Positions 17,132 to 26,803 of a stretch of 44,659 bases of DNA are shown one piece after another; position 1 is the first letter of the stretch, and the number at the start of each line of letters is the position of its first letter. Below the pieces are notes generated by a model that made no database searches, was not told where the DNA came from, and worked only from the letters and a program-made list of their open reading frames with translations. Origin of the DNA: Bacteroidales bacterium (lineage in GTDB: Bacteria; Bacteroidota; Bacteroidia; Bacteroidales; UBA932); NCBI GenBank assembly GCA_017554335.1, contig JAFZIO010000007.1, positions 1 to 44,659 of the forward strand, in the 5' to 3' direction. The translations under genes and the position numbers were made by a program.

Positions 17132-19447
17132 ATGGAGCCTAATTTAGTGATCGTTGAGTCGCCCGCAAAGGCGAAAACCATTCAGAAGTATCTTGGAGAA
17201 GGTTTTTTGGTGAAGTCCAGCTTCGGACACATCAGGGATCTGCAGGAGAAGAGTCTGAGTATAGATATAGAGGACAATTTCAAGCCCGAGTACGTAGTAC
17301 CGCCGGAGAAGAAGAGGATAGTAAGCGAGCTCAAGAAACTCTCCGAGGGCGCCTCCACGGTGTGGCTCGCTTCCGATGAAGACCGCGAGGGAGAGGCCAT
17401 TTCCTGGCATCTTACAGAGACTCTGGGGCTGGCTCCCCAGAAGACCCGCCGCATAGTCTTTCACGAAATTACCAAGGATGCAATACTGCATGCCGTAGAG
17501 AATCCCCGCGCCCTGGATATGGACCTGGTGAACGCACAGCAGGCCCGCCGCGTGCTGGACAGGCTCGTAGGTTTCGAGCTTTCTCCCGTGCTCTGGCGCA
17601 AAATCCAGAGGGGTCTTTCCGCAGGCCGCGTGCAGTCCGTGGTACTGCGCCTGGTGGTCGACCGCGAGCGCGAAATAGCCGCATTCGAACCTCAGCCGTA
17701 CTACCGCGTGGAGGCAGTATTCAAGATTGACGGAGTTAAGGCCAAAGGCCTGCTGGACAAGCGCTTCGACGACTACGCCCAGGCCCGCAAGTTCCTCGAG
17801 GACTGCATCGGAGCCACTTATACCGTGGCTGCGGTGGACAGCAAGGAAGGCCTCAGGGTGCCCCAGCCGCCGTTCACGACTTCCACCCTGCAGCAGGAGG
17901 CGGCCCGCAAGCTGCACCTGCCGGTCAACGTGACCATGCGCATAGCCCAGTCGCTCTACGAGCGCGGTCTCATCACCTACATGCGTACCGACTCCACCAA
18001 CCTGTCGTCGCTTGCGGTGAATACCGCCAAGAACTTCATCAACGACAACTTCGGTCCCGAATATTCCCACCCCCGTCAGTATAAGACCCGCTCCAAGGGC
18101 GCCCAGGAGGCCCACGAGGCCATACGCCCGACCTTCATAGGCAACCCCGACATCGAGGGTTCCGCCCAGGACAGGAAGCTCTACCAGCTTATCTGGAAGC
18201 GTACCGTGGCATCCCAGATGACGGAGGCGCGCGTGCTCAACACCGCCGTCCGCGTGTCCGTGGACAAGCGTGCAGAGAGCTACGTGATGCAGTCGGTACA
18301 GGTGCTCTTCGACGGCTTCCTCAAGCTCTACCGCGAGGGCGCCGACGACGAAGAGGAGACCTTCGACGAGGAGGTGGAGCTGCCGCAGGTGACTGTAGGA
18401 CAGACTCTTGCCGCCGAGCGTGTAGACGCCGAATGCAAGTACACCCAGGCCCCCTTCCGCTACTCCGAGCAGACCCTCATCAAGAAGATGGAGGAGCTCG
18501 GAATCGGCCGCCCGTCCACTTACGCCCCTACCATCAGCACGCTTACCAAGGCGCGCGGCTATCTGGTGAAGGGCGACAAAGACGGCCGCAAGGTGCCTGT
18601 GACCAACCTTCAGCTGAAGGGAGGCAACGTTAGCGAGAGCGTCAAGAACGAGGTCATAGGAGCGGAGAAGGGCAAGCTGCTGCCGACCGACGTGGGCATA
18701 CTCGTCACCGACTACCTCAACGGCAGTTTCCCCGATATCATGGACTACGACTTCACGGCAAACGTGGAGAAGGACTTCGACCAGATAGCCGCAGGCAAGA
18801 AGCAGTGGGACAAGGTGATATCCAAGTTCTACGAACCCTTCCACGTGAAGGTGGACGCGGCCGTCAGCGACCATAAGTACAGCCACCTGGAGAGGGAGAT
18901 AGGCATAGATCCTTCCGACGGGCAGATGATAGTGGCCCGCCTCGGCCAGTTCGGACCTTACGTCCAGAAAGGCGAGGGCGAAACCCGCCAGTTCGTAAGC
19001 CTTGGCAAGGGGCAGATCATAGAGAACCTCACCCTGGAAGATGCCGTGAAGCTGTTCAACCTGCCGCGCACCGTGGGTGAGTACGAAGGCCAGGAGATAG
19101 TGGCCACCAAGGGCCGCTTCGGGCCGTACCTGAAGTGGGGCTCCAGTAACGTGTCCCTGCCCCGAGGAAAGGATCCCCTTACCGTCAGCCTGGACGACTG
19201 CATCGCCCTCATCAAGGCGGACGCGCTCAAGAAAGAGGCCGTGGTCACACCCATCAAGGAGTGGCCTGCAAGCGGAATCAGCGTAATAAACGGCCGCTAC
19301 GGCCCTTACATCAAGTGCGACAACAACAACTACCGCATTCCCAAGAACATGAGCGCAGAGTCGCTGACGGAGGAGCAGTGCAAGGAGATTATAGCCGGTT
19401 CAGCGCCCACCACCCATAAGACCCGCCGTTACACCAAAAAGAAATAA
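17132..19447 (+). CDS. topA: DNA topoisomerase I
   Basis: 771 residues. Type IA topoisomerase relaxing negative supercoils. The Toprim domain starts at once (NLVIVESPAKAKTIQKYLG) with WLASDEDREGEAISWHL; the core has GRVQSVVLRLVVDRE and the active-site tyrosine block ERGLITYMRTDSTNLS. The zinc-finger C-terminus of E. coli TopA is absent. Instead the tail has at least three repeats of the G-R-[FY]-G-P-Y-[LIV]-K type (LGQFGPYVQK, GRFGPYLKWG, GRYGPYIKC), the C-terminal repeat form common in Bacteroidota. The Lrp-type gene follows 2 nt after the stop. Confidence 0.96.
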   Translation: MEPNLVIVESPAKAKTIQKYLGEGFLVKSSFGHIRDLQEKSLSIDIEDNFKPEYVVPPEKKRIVSELKKLSEGASTVWLASDEDREGEAISWHLTETLGLAPQKTRRIVFHEITKDAILHAVENPRALDMDLVNAQQARRVLDRLVGFELSPVLWRKIQRGLSAGRVQSVVLRLVVDREREIAAFEPQPYYRVEAVFKIDGVKAKGLLDKRFDDYAQARKFLEDCIGATYTVAAVDSKEGLRVPQPPFTTSTLQQEAARKLHLPVNVTMRIAQSLYERGLITYMRTDSTNLSSLAVNTAKNFINDNFGPEYSHPRQYKTRSKGAQEAHEAIRPTFIGNPDIEGSAQDRKLYQLIWKRTVASQMTEARVLNTAVRVSVDKRAESYVMQSVQVLFDGFLKLYREGADDEEETFDEEVELPQVTVGQTLAAERVDAECKYTQAPFRYSEQTLIKKMEELGIGRPSTYAPTISTLTKARGYLVKGDKDGRKVPVTNLQLKGGNVSESVKNEVIGAEKGKLLPTDVGILVTDYLNGSFPDIMDYDFTANVEKDFDQIAAGKKQWDKVISKFYEPFHVKVDAAVSDHKYSHLEREIGIDPSDGQMIVARLGQFGPYVQKGEGETRQFVSLGKGQIIENLTLEDAVKLFNLPRTVGEYEGQEIVATKGRFGPYLKWGSSNVSLPRGKDPLTVSLDDCIALIKADALKKEAVVTPIKEWPASGISVINGRYGPYIKCDNNNYRIPKNMSAESLTEEQCKEIIAGSAPTTHKTRRYTKKK

Positions 19448-19449
19448 GC

Positions 19450-19941
19450 ATGGGTAATTATCATCTGGACGAGACCGACAGGAAAATCCTCTACTTTTTA
19501 GTCAACAATGCCCGTATGCCCTATCTGGAGATTGCACGTGAGTGCGGCATCTCCGGGGCGGCTGTACACCAGCGCGTAAAGAAGCTGGAAGACAACGGTG
19601 TAATTACCGGTTCCCAGATGCTGGTAAAGCCCGGCACGCTGGGCTTGAACGTCTGTGCGTTCATCAGCATTTCCCTGTCGGAAGACAATAAGTACCAGGA
19701 GGTTACCGAAGCGCTGAAGCACATCCCCGAGGTGGTGGAGTGCCATTTCGTGACCGGCCGTGCGGCACTTTTCCTTAAGGTTTACTGCATGGATAACGAC
19801 CACCTGATGGAGACGCTCCTCAACACCATCCAGCGTATTCCTTACGTGCAGTCTACGGATACCATGCTTTCCCTCGACCAGGCGTTCGAGCGCCAGGTCT
19901 GGGTCAAAGATTTTAAATCGACGACTTTCAGGAATCTTTAA
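19450..19941 (+). CDS. Lrp/AsnC family transcriptional regulator
   Basis: 163 residues. N-terminal winged helix of the AsnC type (LDETDRKILYFLVNNARMPYLEIARECGISGAAVHQRVKKLEDNGVI in summary form: helix-turn-helix near residues 20-45), then the alpha-beta RAM ligand-binding domain with VCAFISISL and HFVTGRAALFLKVYC. Such regulators respond to amino acids and form octamers. It starts 2 nt after topA, so it is likely co-transcribed with it. The last 14 nt overlap the end of convergent ispD. Confidence 0.9.
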   Translation: MGNYHLDETDRKILYFLVNNARMPYLEIARECGISGAAVHQRVKKLEDNGVITGSQMLVKPGTLGLNVCAFISISLSEDNKYQEVTEALKHIPEVVECHFVTGRAALFLKVYCMDNDHLMETLLNTIQRIPYVQSTDTMLSLDQAFERQVWVKDFKSTTFRNL

Positions 19942-20602
19942 TAATCGCTCGGGCGAGAATAAGGTCCTCCGGTGTAGTGATTTTAAGGTTGAATCGCTCG
20001 CCGGGGGTCGTTTCTACATGTATGCCGGCACGTTCGGCAACGGACGCGTCGTCCGTGAAGGAGGGGTCGTAGGGCTGGCGGTAAGCCTCCTTGAGCAGTT
20101 CGGACCGGAACATCTGCGGCGTCTGCACGGCGCAGATGAGGCTGCGGTCGGGCACGGCTACGCCTTCCCTGACGGGCCTGAGGGTGTCTACCACCGGCAC
20201 CACGGGAATCAGCGCCCGGCACTCCTCCATACGCTCCAGCATACCGCGTATCAACGCCTCGGTAAACAGGGGCCGCACGCCGTCGTGAATGGCCACGATG
20301 GCACCGTCCGGCACCTTTGCCAGCGCGTTCTGGACTGAGTGGAAACGGGTCATGCCTCCCTTCACCACCGTCTGGCTGAAAGTTACCCCGCGCTTCAGGC
20401 ACATTTCGGACCAGAGGGGGATGTATTTTTCCGGCAGGACGGTAATCACATGCGCCCCGTTGCATGCGTCCAGGAAACGCTCTATCGAGCGCTGCAGAAT
20501 GGGCGTTCCTTCCAGTTCAATGAACTGTTTCGGAAGCTCCGACCCCATCCTTGTGCCGCTTCCTCCGGCCACGAAAACCGCGTAAACAGGTCTGCTCATC
20601 AT
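19928..20602 (-). CDS. ispD: 2-C-methyl-D-erythritol 4-phosphate cytidylyltransferase
   Basis: 224 residues. IspD transfers CMP from CTP to MEP in the non-mevalonate isoprenoid pathway. Visible: the N-terminal nucleotide loop VAGGSGTRMGSELPKQFIELEG, IHDGVRPLF with the conserved Asp-Gly and Arg, and TPQMF plus FTDDASVAE in the C-terminal half. Length matches the E. coli enzyme (236). The 3' end overlaps the Lrp-type gene by 14 nt tail to tail. Start is MM; either ATG is possible. Confidence 0.93.
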   Translation of the reverse strand: MMSRPVYAVFVAGGSGTRMGSELPKQFIELEGTPILQRSIERFLDACNGAHVITVLPEKYIPLWSEMCLKRGVTFSQTVVKGGMTRFHSVQNALAKVPDGAIVAIHDGVRPLFTEALIRGMLERMEECRALIPVVPVVDTLRPVREGVAVPDRSLICAVQTPQMFRSELLKEAYRQPYDPSFTDDASVAERAGIHVETTPGERFNLKITTPEDLILARAIIKDS

Positions 20603-20650
20603 TTTGGAACAATCTCTAACAAAAGTAATGGTTTTATTTGGAAATTTACT

Positions 20651-20658
20651 TAATTTTG
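20651..20658 (+). promoter_or_regulatory. -7 box of the mreB operon
   Basis: TAATTTTG fits TAnnTTTG and lies 28 nt upstream of the mreB ATG; no properly spaced -33 TTTG is seen. Confidence 0.4.
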
Positions 20659-20686
20659 TACGAATATCCGATAATATCCAAAGTAT

Positions 20687-21712
20687 ATGGCATTTTCATT
20701 CCTAAACCAAGAATTAGCCATTGACCTCGGTACCGCCAATACCGTCATCTATCAGAACAGCCAGATAGTGTTGGACGAGCCGAGTATTGTAGCTATAGAC
20801 AACCATAGCGGCAAATGCATCGCCATAGGCCGGCAGGCCAAGCTCATGCATGAGCGCAACAATCCCGGAATACGTACCATCCGCCCCCTGAGGGACGGCG
20901 TTATCGCCGACTTCAACGCGGCCGAGATGATGATCCGCGGATTCATAAAGCAGGTGAACAGCAAGCACCACAGCCTCTTCACCCCCAACCTCAAGGTGGT
21001 TGTAGGCATACCTTCAGGCTCCACGGAAGTGGAAATCAGGGCCGTCCGTGACTCCACCGAGCACGCCGGAGGCCGCGACGTTTTCCTTATCTTCGAACCT
21101 ATGGCATCAGCCCTCGGTATCGGCCTTGAGGTGGAGAAACCTGTGGGCAACATGGTGGTCGACATAGGCGGCGGTACCACGGAAATCGCCGTCATCTCCC
21201 TGGGAGGCCTGGTGTTCCAGGACAGCATACGTACGGCCGGCGACGTGTTCACCGCCGACATTCAGCAGTACCTGCGCCAGCAGCACAACATCCGCGTTGG
21301 TGAGATCACCGCGGAGAAGATCAAGATCGCCGTTGGCGCCGTCATTCCCGACCTCGATGGAGACGAGCCGGAGCCCTTCATCGTCCGTGGTCCGAACCTC
21401 ATGACCGCACACCCGGTGGAGGCGACCATTACCCATCAGGAGATCGCCCACTGCCTGGACAAGTCCATCGCCAAGATAGAGGCGTCCATACTCCATGTGC
21501 TGGAGAACACTCCTCCCGAGCTTTACTCGGACATCGTAGAGAACGGCATCTGGCTCGCCGGCGGCGGTGCCCAGCTGCGCGGTCTCGCAAAGCGGTTCAC
21601 TGATAAGGTCAACATTCAGTTCCATGTGTGCGACGACCCTCTGCACGCCGTTGCACGCGGAACCTGCGAAGCCCTCAAGAATACCGACCATTACTCATTC
21701 CTCATGAGGTAA
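20687..21712 (+). CDS. mreB: Rod shape-determining actin homologue MreB
   Basis: 341 residues, the normal MreB length. Cytoplasmic actin-like ATPase that polymerises on the inner membrane and guides lateral wall synthesis. Phosphate loops are clear: IDLGTANTVIY at the N-terminus, VVDIGGGTTEIAVISLGG mid-protein, and the adenosine motif region IWLAGGGAQLRGL near the end. First gene of an uninterrupted five-gene rod-shape operon; mreC begins right after its stop codon. Confidence 0.96.
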   Translation: MAFSFLNQELAIDLGTANTVIYQNSQIVLDEPSIVAIDNHSGKCIAIGRQAKLMHERNNPGIRTIRPLRDGVIADFNAAEMMIRGFIKQVNSKHHSLFTPNLKVVVGIPSGSTEVEIRAVRDSTEHAGGRDVFLIFEPMASALGIGLEVEKPVGNMVVDIGGGTTEIAVISLGGLVFQDSIRTAGDVFTADIQQYLRQQHNIRVGEITAEKIKIAVGAVIPDLDGDEPEPFIVRGPNLMTAHPVEATITHQEIAHCLDKSIAKIEASILHVLENTPPELYSDIVENGIWLAGGGAQLRGLAKRFTDKVNIQFHVCDDPLHAVARGTCEALKNTDHYSFLMR

Positions 21713-22531
21713 ATGGCGCGGAACGGAAAGTTCTATTCCGGCATGGCCGTCGCGGCAGTCTTCATTCTTTTGGAGATTGCCGCGATGTCTATGCTCAAGA
21801 GCTCTTCCGCGCTCCAGGACGTCTGGATCAACCGGGCGTCACATAACGCCATGGCGTGGTCCTGGGGGAAGGTCTCCAGGCTGCAGAACTATCTTTCCCT
21901 CCAGAAAGAAAACGAACTGCTGGCCGGACGCAACTACGAGCTCTTCAAGGAGCTGCAGCACTACAGGGAGATGGAGAGGGAGCTGCAGACCATGGCAAAG
22001 CTGGATTCCATAGGCTTCCGTTCCAGATTCAACTACATCCCCGCGGAGATTACCGCCATGGGCACCAACTCCCGCCATAACTATCTCATTTTGGACAAGG
22101 GGACCGAAGACGGGGTCAAGCCGAACAGCGCCGTCATTACGCCCAACGGCGTGGTGGGCATGATTTATTCGGTAGACCCCCACTATTCGTACGGCATCTC
22201 GCTGCTTAACGACAGGCTCAGCGTAAGCGCACGCATAGGCAAGGAGGGTCTGGTCGCCCCCATGAGCTGGGACGGCCACGGAACGGACCATGCAATACTT
22301 AAGGACATCCCCCTGCATCTTACCGTTGCGGAAGGCGATACCGTGCGCACCAGCGGTCTGTCTACCGTCTATCCTGCAGACATACCCTTAGGCATCACCA
22401 TGGGCTCCAGGCTTGTGGACGGGGCCGTTAACGTGGTTGACGTGAAGCTGTTCATAGACTTCGCCTCTCTCCGTTATGTGATTATTGCGGAGAATCCCGA
22501 CCGTGAAACCATAGAAAAGATGGAGCAATGA
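21713..22531 (+). CDS. mreC: Rod shape-determining protein MreC
   Basis: 272 residues. Bitopic inner-membrane protein with one N-terminal helix (AAVFILLEIAAMSML), a coiled coil around residues 55-90 (LQKENELLAGRNYELFKELQHYREMERELQ), and a periplasmic beta-barrel domain with NYLILDKGTEDGVKPNSAVITPNGVVG, the typical MreC core. It links MreB filaments to the elongation synthases. No gap follows mreB, and the 3' end overlaps mreD (ATGA). Confidence 0.93.
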   Translation: MARNGKFYSGMAVAAVFILLEIAAMSMLKSSSALQDVWINRASHNAMAWSWGKVSRLQNYLSLQKENELLAGRNYELFKELQHYREMERELQTMAKLDSIGFRSRFNYIPAEITAMGTNSRHNYLILDKGTEDGVKPNSAVITPNGVVGMIYSVDPHYSYGISLLNDRLSVSARIGKEGLVAPMSWDGHGTDHAILKDIPLHLTVAEGDTVRTSGLSTVYPADIPLGITMGSRLVDGAVNVVDVKLFIDFASLRYVIIAENPDRETIEKMEQ

Positions 22532-23031
22532 AAAAGTGGCATTTTACAATACTCTATCTTATGATGCTGGCCGGGCAGGTTATCCTGTGCAACTACTTCG
22601 GCCTGTCCCAATATGTGCTCATATCCTGGCTCCCGGTGCTGATTTTCATGCTCCCGCACAGAATGGGCAGCGTCGTGTCTATGATTGTGGCCTTCGCCAC
22701 CGGATTCGTAGTGGACTTTTTCTCCACTGGCATGCTCGGCATCACGTCCCTTGCCCTGGTGCCTGTCGCCCTTTCGCGCCGGGCCCTCATCCCGCTGGTG
22801 TTCGGCGACGAGCAGGTGACACGCGACGATGAGTTGAGCATCTCCCGCTTCGGCATATTCAAGATGGCCCTTGCCACTCTTGTTGCCTGCTCAATCTTCT
22901 TCCTGGTGTATATCTGGGCCGACTCCGCCGGCACCGTAAGTTTCTGGCGCGCAGCACTGCGCTACCTGCTCTCGGTGCTCGTCAGCACGCCCGTTTCTTT
23001 GTACGTGGCAAAACTTCTGAGACCGGAATAG
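22528..23031 (+). CDS. mreD: Rod shape-determining protein MreD
   Basis: 167 residues, almost all membrane-embedded (about five helices), as in MreD. Low sequence conservation is normal for this family; identification rests on hydrophobicity, length and position between mreC and PBP2. Overlaps mreC by 4 nt and lies one base before mrdA. Confidence 0.85.
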   Translation: MKKWHFTILYLMMLAGQVILCNYFGLSQYVLISWLPVLIFMLPHRMGSVVSMIVAFATGFVVDFFSTGMLGITSLALVPVALSRRALIPLVFGDEQVTRDDELSISRFGIFKMALATLVACSIFFLVYIWADSAGTVSFWRAALRYLLSVLVSTPVSLYVAKLLRPE

Positions 23032-23032
23032 G

Positions 23033-24862
23033 ATGGAACGCAACAACCGCTCTACCAAACTGCTGATAGGGCTCGGGGTGGTGCTGCTGATCCTCCTCGG
23101 GAGGCTGTTCTACGTGCAGATTATCAACGAGAGCTACAAAACGGACGCGGACAACAACTCCATGACGCGGGAGATGATCTACCCGCCGAGGGGCGTCATC
23201 TACGACCGCAACGGCCTGCTGCTGGTGGGAAACCACATCTGCTACGACATCCTGGTCACGCCGCGCCTGGTTACGGAGCTGGACACCCTCGCCCTGGCGG
23301 AGGTCCTCGACACTACGGCCGACTTCATACGGGAACGCATGCAATACTACCACAAGTACCGCTCCCGCATCGGCTGGCAGACCCTCACTTTCCTCAAGCA
23401 GATAGACGCCGACACCTATATGCGCTTCGCCGAGGAGCAGTTCCGCTACCCCGGTTTCAAGGGGCAGGCGCGTACGATGCGCGAGTATCCTTTCAACGCC
23501 GGCGGCAACCTGCTGGGCTATACGTCCGAAGTGAGTGCCGAGTATCTGGCGGACCATCCAGACTACCGGGCGGGCGACTATTACGGACGCACGGGCCTGG
23601 AGGCGGCACGCGAAAGCGACCTCCGGGGCAAGAAGGGCTGGCACATCTACCAGAGGGACTCCCGCGGGCGCACGAAGGCCCCCTATCGCGACGGCGAATT
23701 CGATGTTGAGGCGGAGCCCGGAAAGGACATCGTGACCACCATCGACGCCTACCTGCAGCAGTACGGCCAGCAGCTGATGGCCGGCAAAAAGGGGAGCCTG
23801 GTGGCCATCGAACCCTCCACCGGCGAGATCCTGACCATGGTGTCGAGCCCCGGCATCGACGTGGACGTGCTGGCGGAATTCGGGCGGCACTACGACAAGC
23901 TGAGCCGCGACAAGAACAAGCCGCTCTACAACCGGGCGGTGTCGGCGTCATACCCTCCCGGATCCGTCTTCAAGCTGGTAAACGGCCTCATAGGGCTGGA
24001 GGACGGGGTGCTGGAGCCGTGGATGCAGTACCCGTGCAACGGCGGCTACGTATACACTTCCAGCGGCCGCAAGCTGGGTTGCCACTACCACCGTTCGCCG
24101 CTTAACCTGGAGGACGCGGTTATGATGTCCTGCAACGGCTACTTCTGCTACGTCTTCAAGAACATACTGGAGAACAAGGAGTTCGCCTCCACCGAAGAGG
24201 CGTTCGACCATTGGCGGGAGATGGTGATGAGTTTCGGCTTCGGGCATCCGCTGGGGAGCGATTTCCCGTCGGAGCTCAGCGGCAACATACCTACTTCGGC
24301 ATACTACAACCGTTACTACAGGAAGGGCCACTGGCGCTTTCCCACCATCGTCTCGTTGTCCATCGGGCAGGGGGAGATCCTTACCACGCCGCTGCAGATT
24401 GCAAACCTGGCGGCTATCATGGCCAACCGGGGCTACTACTATATCCCTCATGTGGTCAAGGAATCGGAGGGGGTTGAAATTGACCCCAAATACTACGAGA
24501 AGCAGTACACCCTGGTAGACACCCTCCAGTTCCCCAAGGTCATACGCGGCATGTGGAAGGCGGTGAACGCCATTGGCGAGGGCGGAACGGCCAATGTGGG
24601 CCACGTGCCCGGCTTGAACATCTGCGGCAAGACGGGTACGGCCCAGAACCCGCACGGCAAGGACAATTCGGTGTTTATCTGCTTCGCGCCTATGGACAAC
24701 CCCAAGATTGCGGTGGCTGCATATATAGAGAACGCAGGCTTCGGGGCCAGCTGGGCTACTCCTATCGCCACGCTGCTGGTGGAGAAATATCTGCGCGGTG
24801 AGATTTCGGACGGACGCAAGGACCTCGAATACAGGGTGCTTCATACTAAACTCATCAGGTGA
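23033..24862 (+). CDS. mrdA: Penicillin-binding protein 2 (elongation transpeptidase)
   Basis: 609 residues. Inner-membrane class B PBP: one N-terminal helix (LLIGLGVVLLILLGRLFYVQII), the dimerisation/pedestal domain beginning at YPPRGVIYDRNG, and a transpeptidase with S311-V-F-K314 in PPGSVFKLVNG, SCN in MMSCNGYFCY and K533-T-G in CGKTGTAQNPHGK. It cross-links new glycan strands made by RodA. The 3' end overlaps rodA by 4 nt. Confidence 0.95.
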   Translation: MERNNRSTKLLIGLGVVLLILLGRLFYVQIINESYKTDADNNSMTREMIYPPRGVIYDRNGLLLVGNHICYDILVTPRLVTELDTLALAEVLDTTADFIRERMQYYHKYRSRIGWQTLTFLKQIDADTYMRFAEEQFRYPGFKGQARTMREYPFNAGGNLLGYTSEVSAEYLADHPDYRAGDYYGRTGLEAARESDLRGKKGWHIYQRDSRGRTKAPYRDGEFDVEAEPGKDIVTTIDAYLQQYGQQLMAGKKGSLVAIEPSTGEILTMVSSPGIDVDVLAEFGRHYDKLSRDKNKPLYNRAVSASYPPGSVFKLVNGLIGLEDGVLEPWMQYPCNGGYVYTSSGRKLGCHYHRSPLNLEDAVMMSCNGYFCYVFKNILENKEFASTEEAFDHWREMVMSFGFGHPLGSDFPSELSGNIPTSAYYNRYYRKGHWRFPTIVSLSIGQGEILTTPLQIANLAAIMANRGYYYIPHVVKESEGVEIDPKYYEKQYTLVDTLQFPKVIRGMWKAVNAIGEGGTANVGHVPGLNICGKTGTAQNPHGKDNSVFICFAPMDNPKIAVAAYIENAGFGASWATPIATLLVEKYLRGEISDGRKDLEYRVLHTKLIR

Positions 24863-26154
24863 TGCAAGAGGGTATTCTGGACAGGGGATTGAAGAAAACG
24901 GTAGACTGGCGGCTTATCATCGTCTATCTGCTCATCATGCTCTTCGGCTGGATCAATATCTATGCGGCCGTGCGTTCCGGGGAGCCTTCGTCCATCTTCG
25001 ACCTGAGTTTCAACTGCGGCAAGCAGGCCCTCTGGATAGCCGGGGCGCTGGTGCTGGCGGCAGTTATTCTGTTCGTGCTGAACCCCTACATGTGGGAGAG
25101 TATCGCGCGACCTGCGTATGGGGTTGTGCTGGTGCTGCTGGTTCTGGTTATCTTCCTGAGCAGCAACGTAAAAGGTTCACATTCGTGGTTCGAGCTGGGG
25201 CCGGTGAAATTCCAGCCGGCGGAATTGTCGAAGATAACCACGTCGTTGCTGCTGGCGTCGCTCATGAGCCTGCCGGGCTTCAAGATGAGCAACTGGAGGC
25301 ATGTCCTGCTGGCGGTAATGGTAGTGCTGCTGCCCATGCTGGTGATAGTCGCCGAAAGCGAGACCGGCTCGGCCCTGGTGTACGTGGGATTCATTTTTGT
25401 CCTGTATCGCGAGGGGCTGTCCGGATGGTGGCTGGGACTGATGGGGATGGCGGTGCTGCTGTTCGTGGTTACGTTGAAGACCAGCTGGTGGGTGTCGCTG
25501 ATTCTGGTGGCTGTTTTTGCGGCGGTATATCTGGTATATTATCTGCGGCGCGTGTCGTCCCTGCGGTTCAGGCGTATGGTGGTGAGGAACGGCATCATCG
25601 GCTTCGTAGCCGGCGTGGTGCTGGTTTTTGCTGCGGATGTCTTCTTCAATAATGTGCTGAAGGATTACCAGCGAGAGCGTATCGAGGTGCTGCTGGGAAT
25701 GAAGGAGGACCTGAAGGGAGTGGGCTACAACGTGCACCAGTCGCTTATTGCCATAGGCTCGGGAGGACTGTTCGGGAAGGGCTACCTGCATGGTACCCAG
25801 ACCACATTCGGATTCGTGCCGGAGCAGAGCACGGACTTCATTTTCTGTACAGTGGGGGAGGAGTGGGGCTTTGTGGGCTGCCTGTTCGTCATTCTGCTGT
25901 ACGGCCTGCTCATTTTCTGGCTGGTTCAGGATGCCGAGAGGTCGCGTACCGCGTTCACCCGCATCTACGGCTATTGTGTGGCCGCATGCTTCTTTATGCA
26001 CCTGTCCATCAATCTGGGTATGACCCTGGGGCTTATGCCGGTGATAGGTATCCCGCTGCCGCTGTTCAGCTACGGCGGCTCGTCGTTGTGGGCCTTTACC
26101 GTGCTGCTGTTCATCTTTATTTCCCTGGACAGGCAGGAGAAGAAGTACTTCTAA
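24859..26154 (+). CDS. rodA: RodA peptidoglycan glycosyltransferase (SEDS)
   Basis: 431 residues with about ten membrane helices. SEDS hallmarks: KGSHSWFELGPVKFQPAELSK (catalytic periplasmic loop region, with conserved Gln-Pro-Ser/Ala-Glu), ESETGSALVYVGFIFVLY, and the late GMTLGLMPVIGIPLPLFSYGGSS. RodA polymerises glycan strands with PBP2. Last gene of the rod-shape operon; the convergent HAD gene ends 11 nt away and no clear terminator separates them. Confidence 0.95.
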   Translation: MMQEGILDRGLKKTVDWRLIIVYLLIMLFGWINIYAAVRSGEPSSIFDLSFNCGKQALWIAGALVLAAVILFVLNPYMWESIARPAYGVVLVLLVLVIFLSSNVKGSHSWFELGPVKFQPAELSKITTSLLLASLMSLPGFKMSNWRHVLLAVMVVLLPMLVIVAESETGSALVYVGFIFVLYREGLSGWWLGLMGMAVLLFVVTLKTSWWVSLILVAVFAAVYLVYYLRRVSSLRFRRMVVRNGIIGFVAGVVLVFAADVFFNNVLKDYQRERIEVLLGMKEDLKGVGYNVHQSLIAIGSGGLFGKGYLHGTQTTFGFVPEQSTDFIFCTVGEEWGFVGCLFVILLYGLLIFWLVQDAERSRTAFTRIYGYCVAACFFMHLSINLGMTLGLMPVIGIPLPLFSYGGSSLWAFTVLLFIFISLDRQEKKYF

Positions 26155-26164
26155 GGGCTTTTGT

Positions 26165-26800
26165 TTAGCTGTTCAGCTTGGCCAGCGTGTCGGTGACGAG
26201 CGTCCGGAGGCTTTCTTCGCCCGGATGATACAGCACCGCGTTCATTCCTACGGCGACGGCTCCGTCCACGTTTCTCTGTGAGTCGTCGATGAACAGGCAC
26301 TCATCTGCTTTGTGGCCGCTGCCGCTGATGGCTTGCAGGTAAATCTCCGGCTGCGGCTTCAGGAGCTTCATTTCGTGGGAGAAGAAGAGCTTCTTGAAGC
26401 TGGTTTTCAGAGGCAGGCCGGCCTGTTCGAAGTTGGGGATGTGCATCTGCATGGAGAACGCGTTGTTGTTGCTCAGCATGTAGACTTCGTACTGTTGTGC
26501 CAGCTCCTTTACGAGCGCGACGTCGTCCGCCTTGGGGGTGCCGAAAAACTGCTCCTGGCAGCGGTACAGCGTTTCTAAAGTGGTGCCGGGGGCACAGTGC
26601 TTAAGGCATTCCGAGAAGAAGGTTTCCAGGTCCATGCGGCCGGCCTCGATGTCCAGGAAAATCCCGTGCTGGTGGCAGGGGTCCAGATAGTCTGCGATGT
26701 CTTTGAAACCCGCAAGCTGACGGTATGCTTCCATGCACCTTTCCGGGAACAGCGGCAGCAGCACGCCGCCCATGTCGAAGAATATTGCCTTAATTCTCAT
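26165..26800 (-). CDS. HAD superfamily hydrolase (YihX-like, subfamily IA)
   Basis: 211 residues. HAD motif I is FFDMGGVLL with one catalytic Asp and Gly where many HADs have the second Asp, as in the YihX-type sugar-phosphatase group. Motif II is MLSNNNAFS, motif III includes K in EMKLLKPQPEIY, and motif IV is CLFIDDSQRNVDGA. A cap of about 60 residues follows motif I. Likely a small phosphate-ester phosphatase in the cytosol, substrate unknown. Three bases separate it from the upstream EEP lipoprotein gene, so the two may share a transcript. Confidence 0.87.
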   Translation of the reverse strand: MRIKAIFFDMGGVLLPLFPERCMEAYRQLAGFKDIADYLDPCHQHGIFLDIEAGRMDLETFFSECLKHCAPGTTLETLYRCQEQFFGTPKADDVALVKELAQQYEVYMLSNNNAFSMQMHIPNFEQAGLPLKTSFKKLFFSHEMKLLKPQPEIYLQAISGSGHKADECLFIDDSQRNVDGAVAVGMNAVLYHPGEESLRTLVTDTLAKLNS

Positions 26801-26803
26801 GGA

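Noticed and set aside
17420-17450. Second copy of the prmC palindromic element in topA
   Set aside because: The short CTGGGG/CCCCAG match is explained by ordinary conserved topA coding sequence and lacks the arms.
17144-18886. 580-codon minus-strand frame opposite topA
   Set aside because: It is the reverse shadow of a well-conserved topA gene in GC-rich DNA; the histidine/glycine-rich composition is typical of such shadows.
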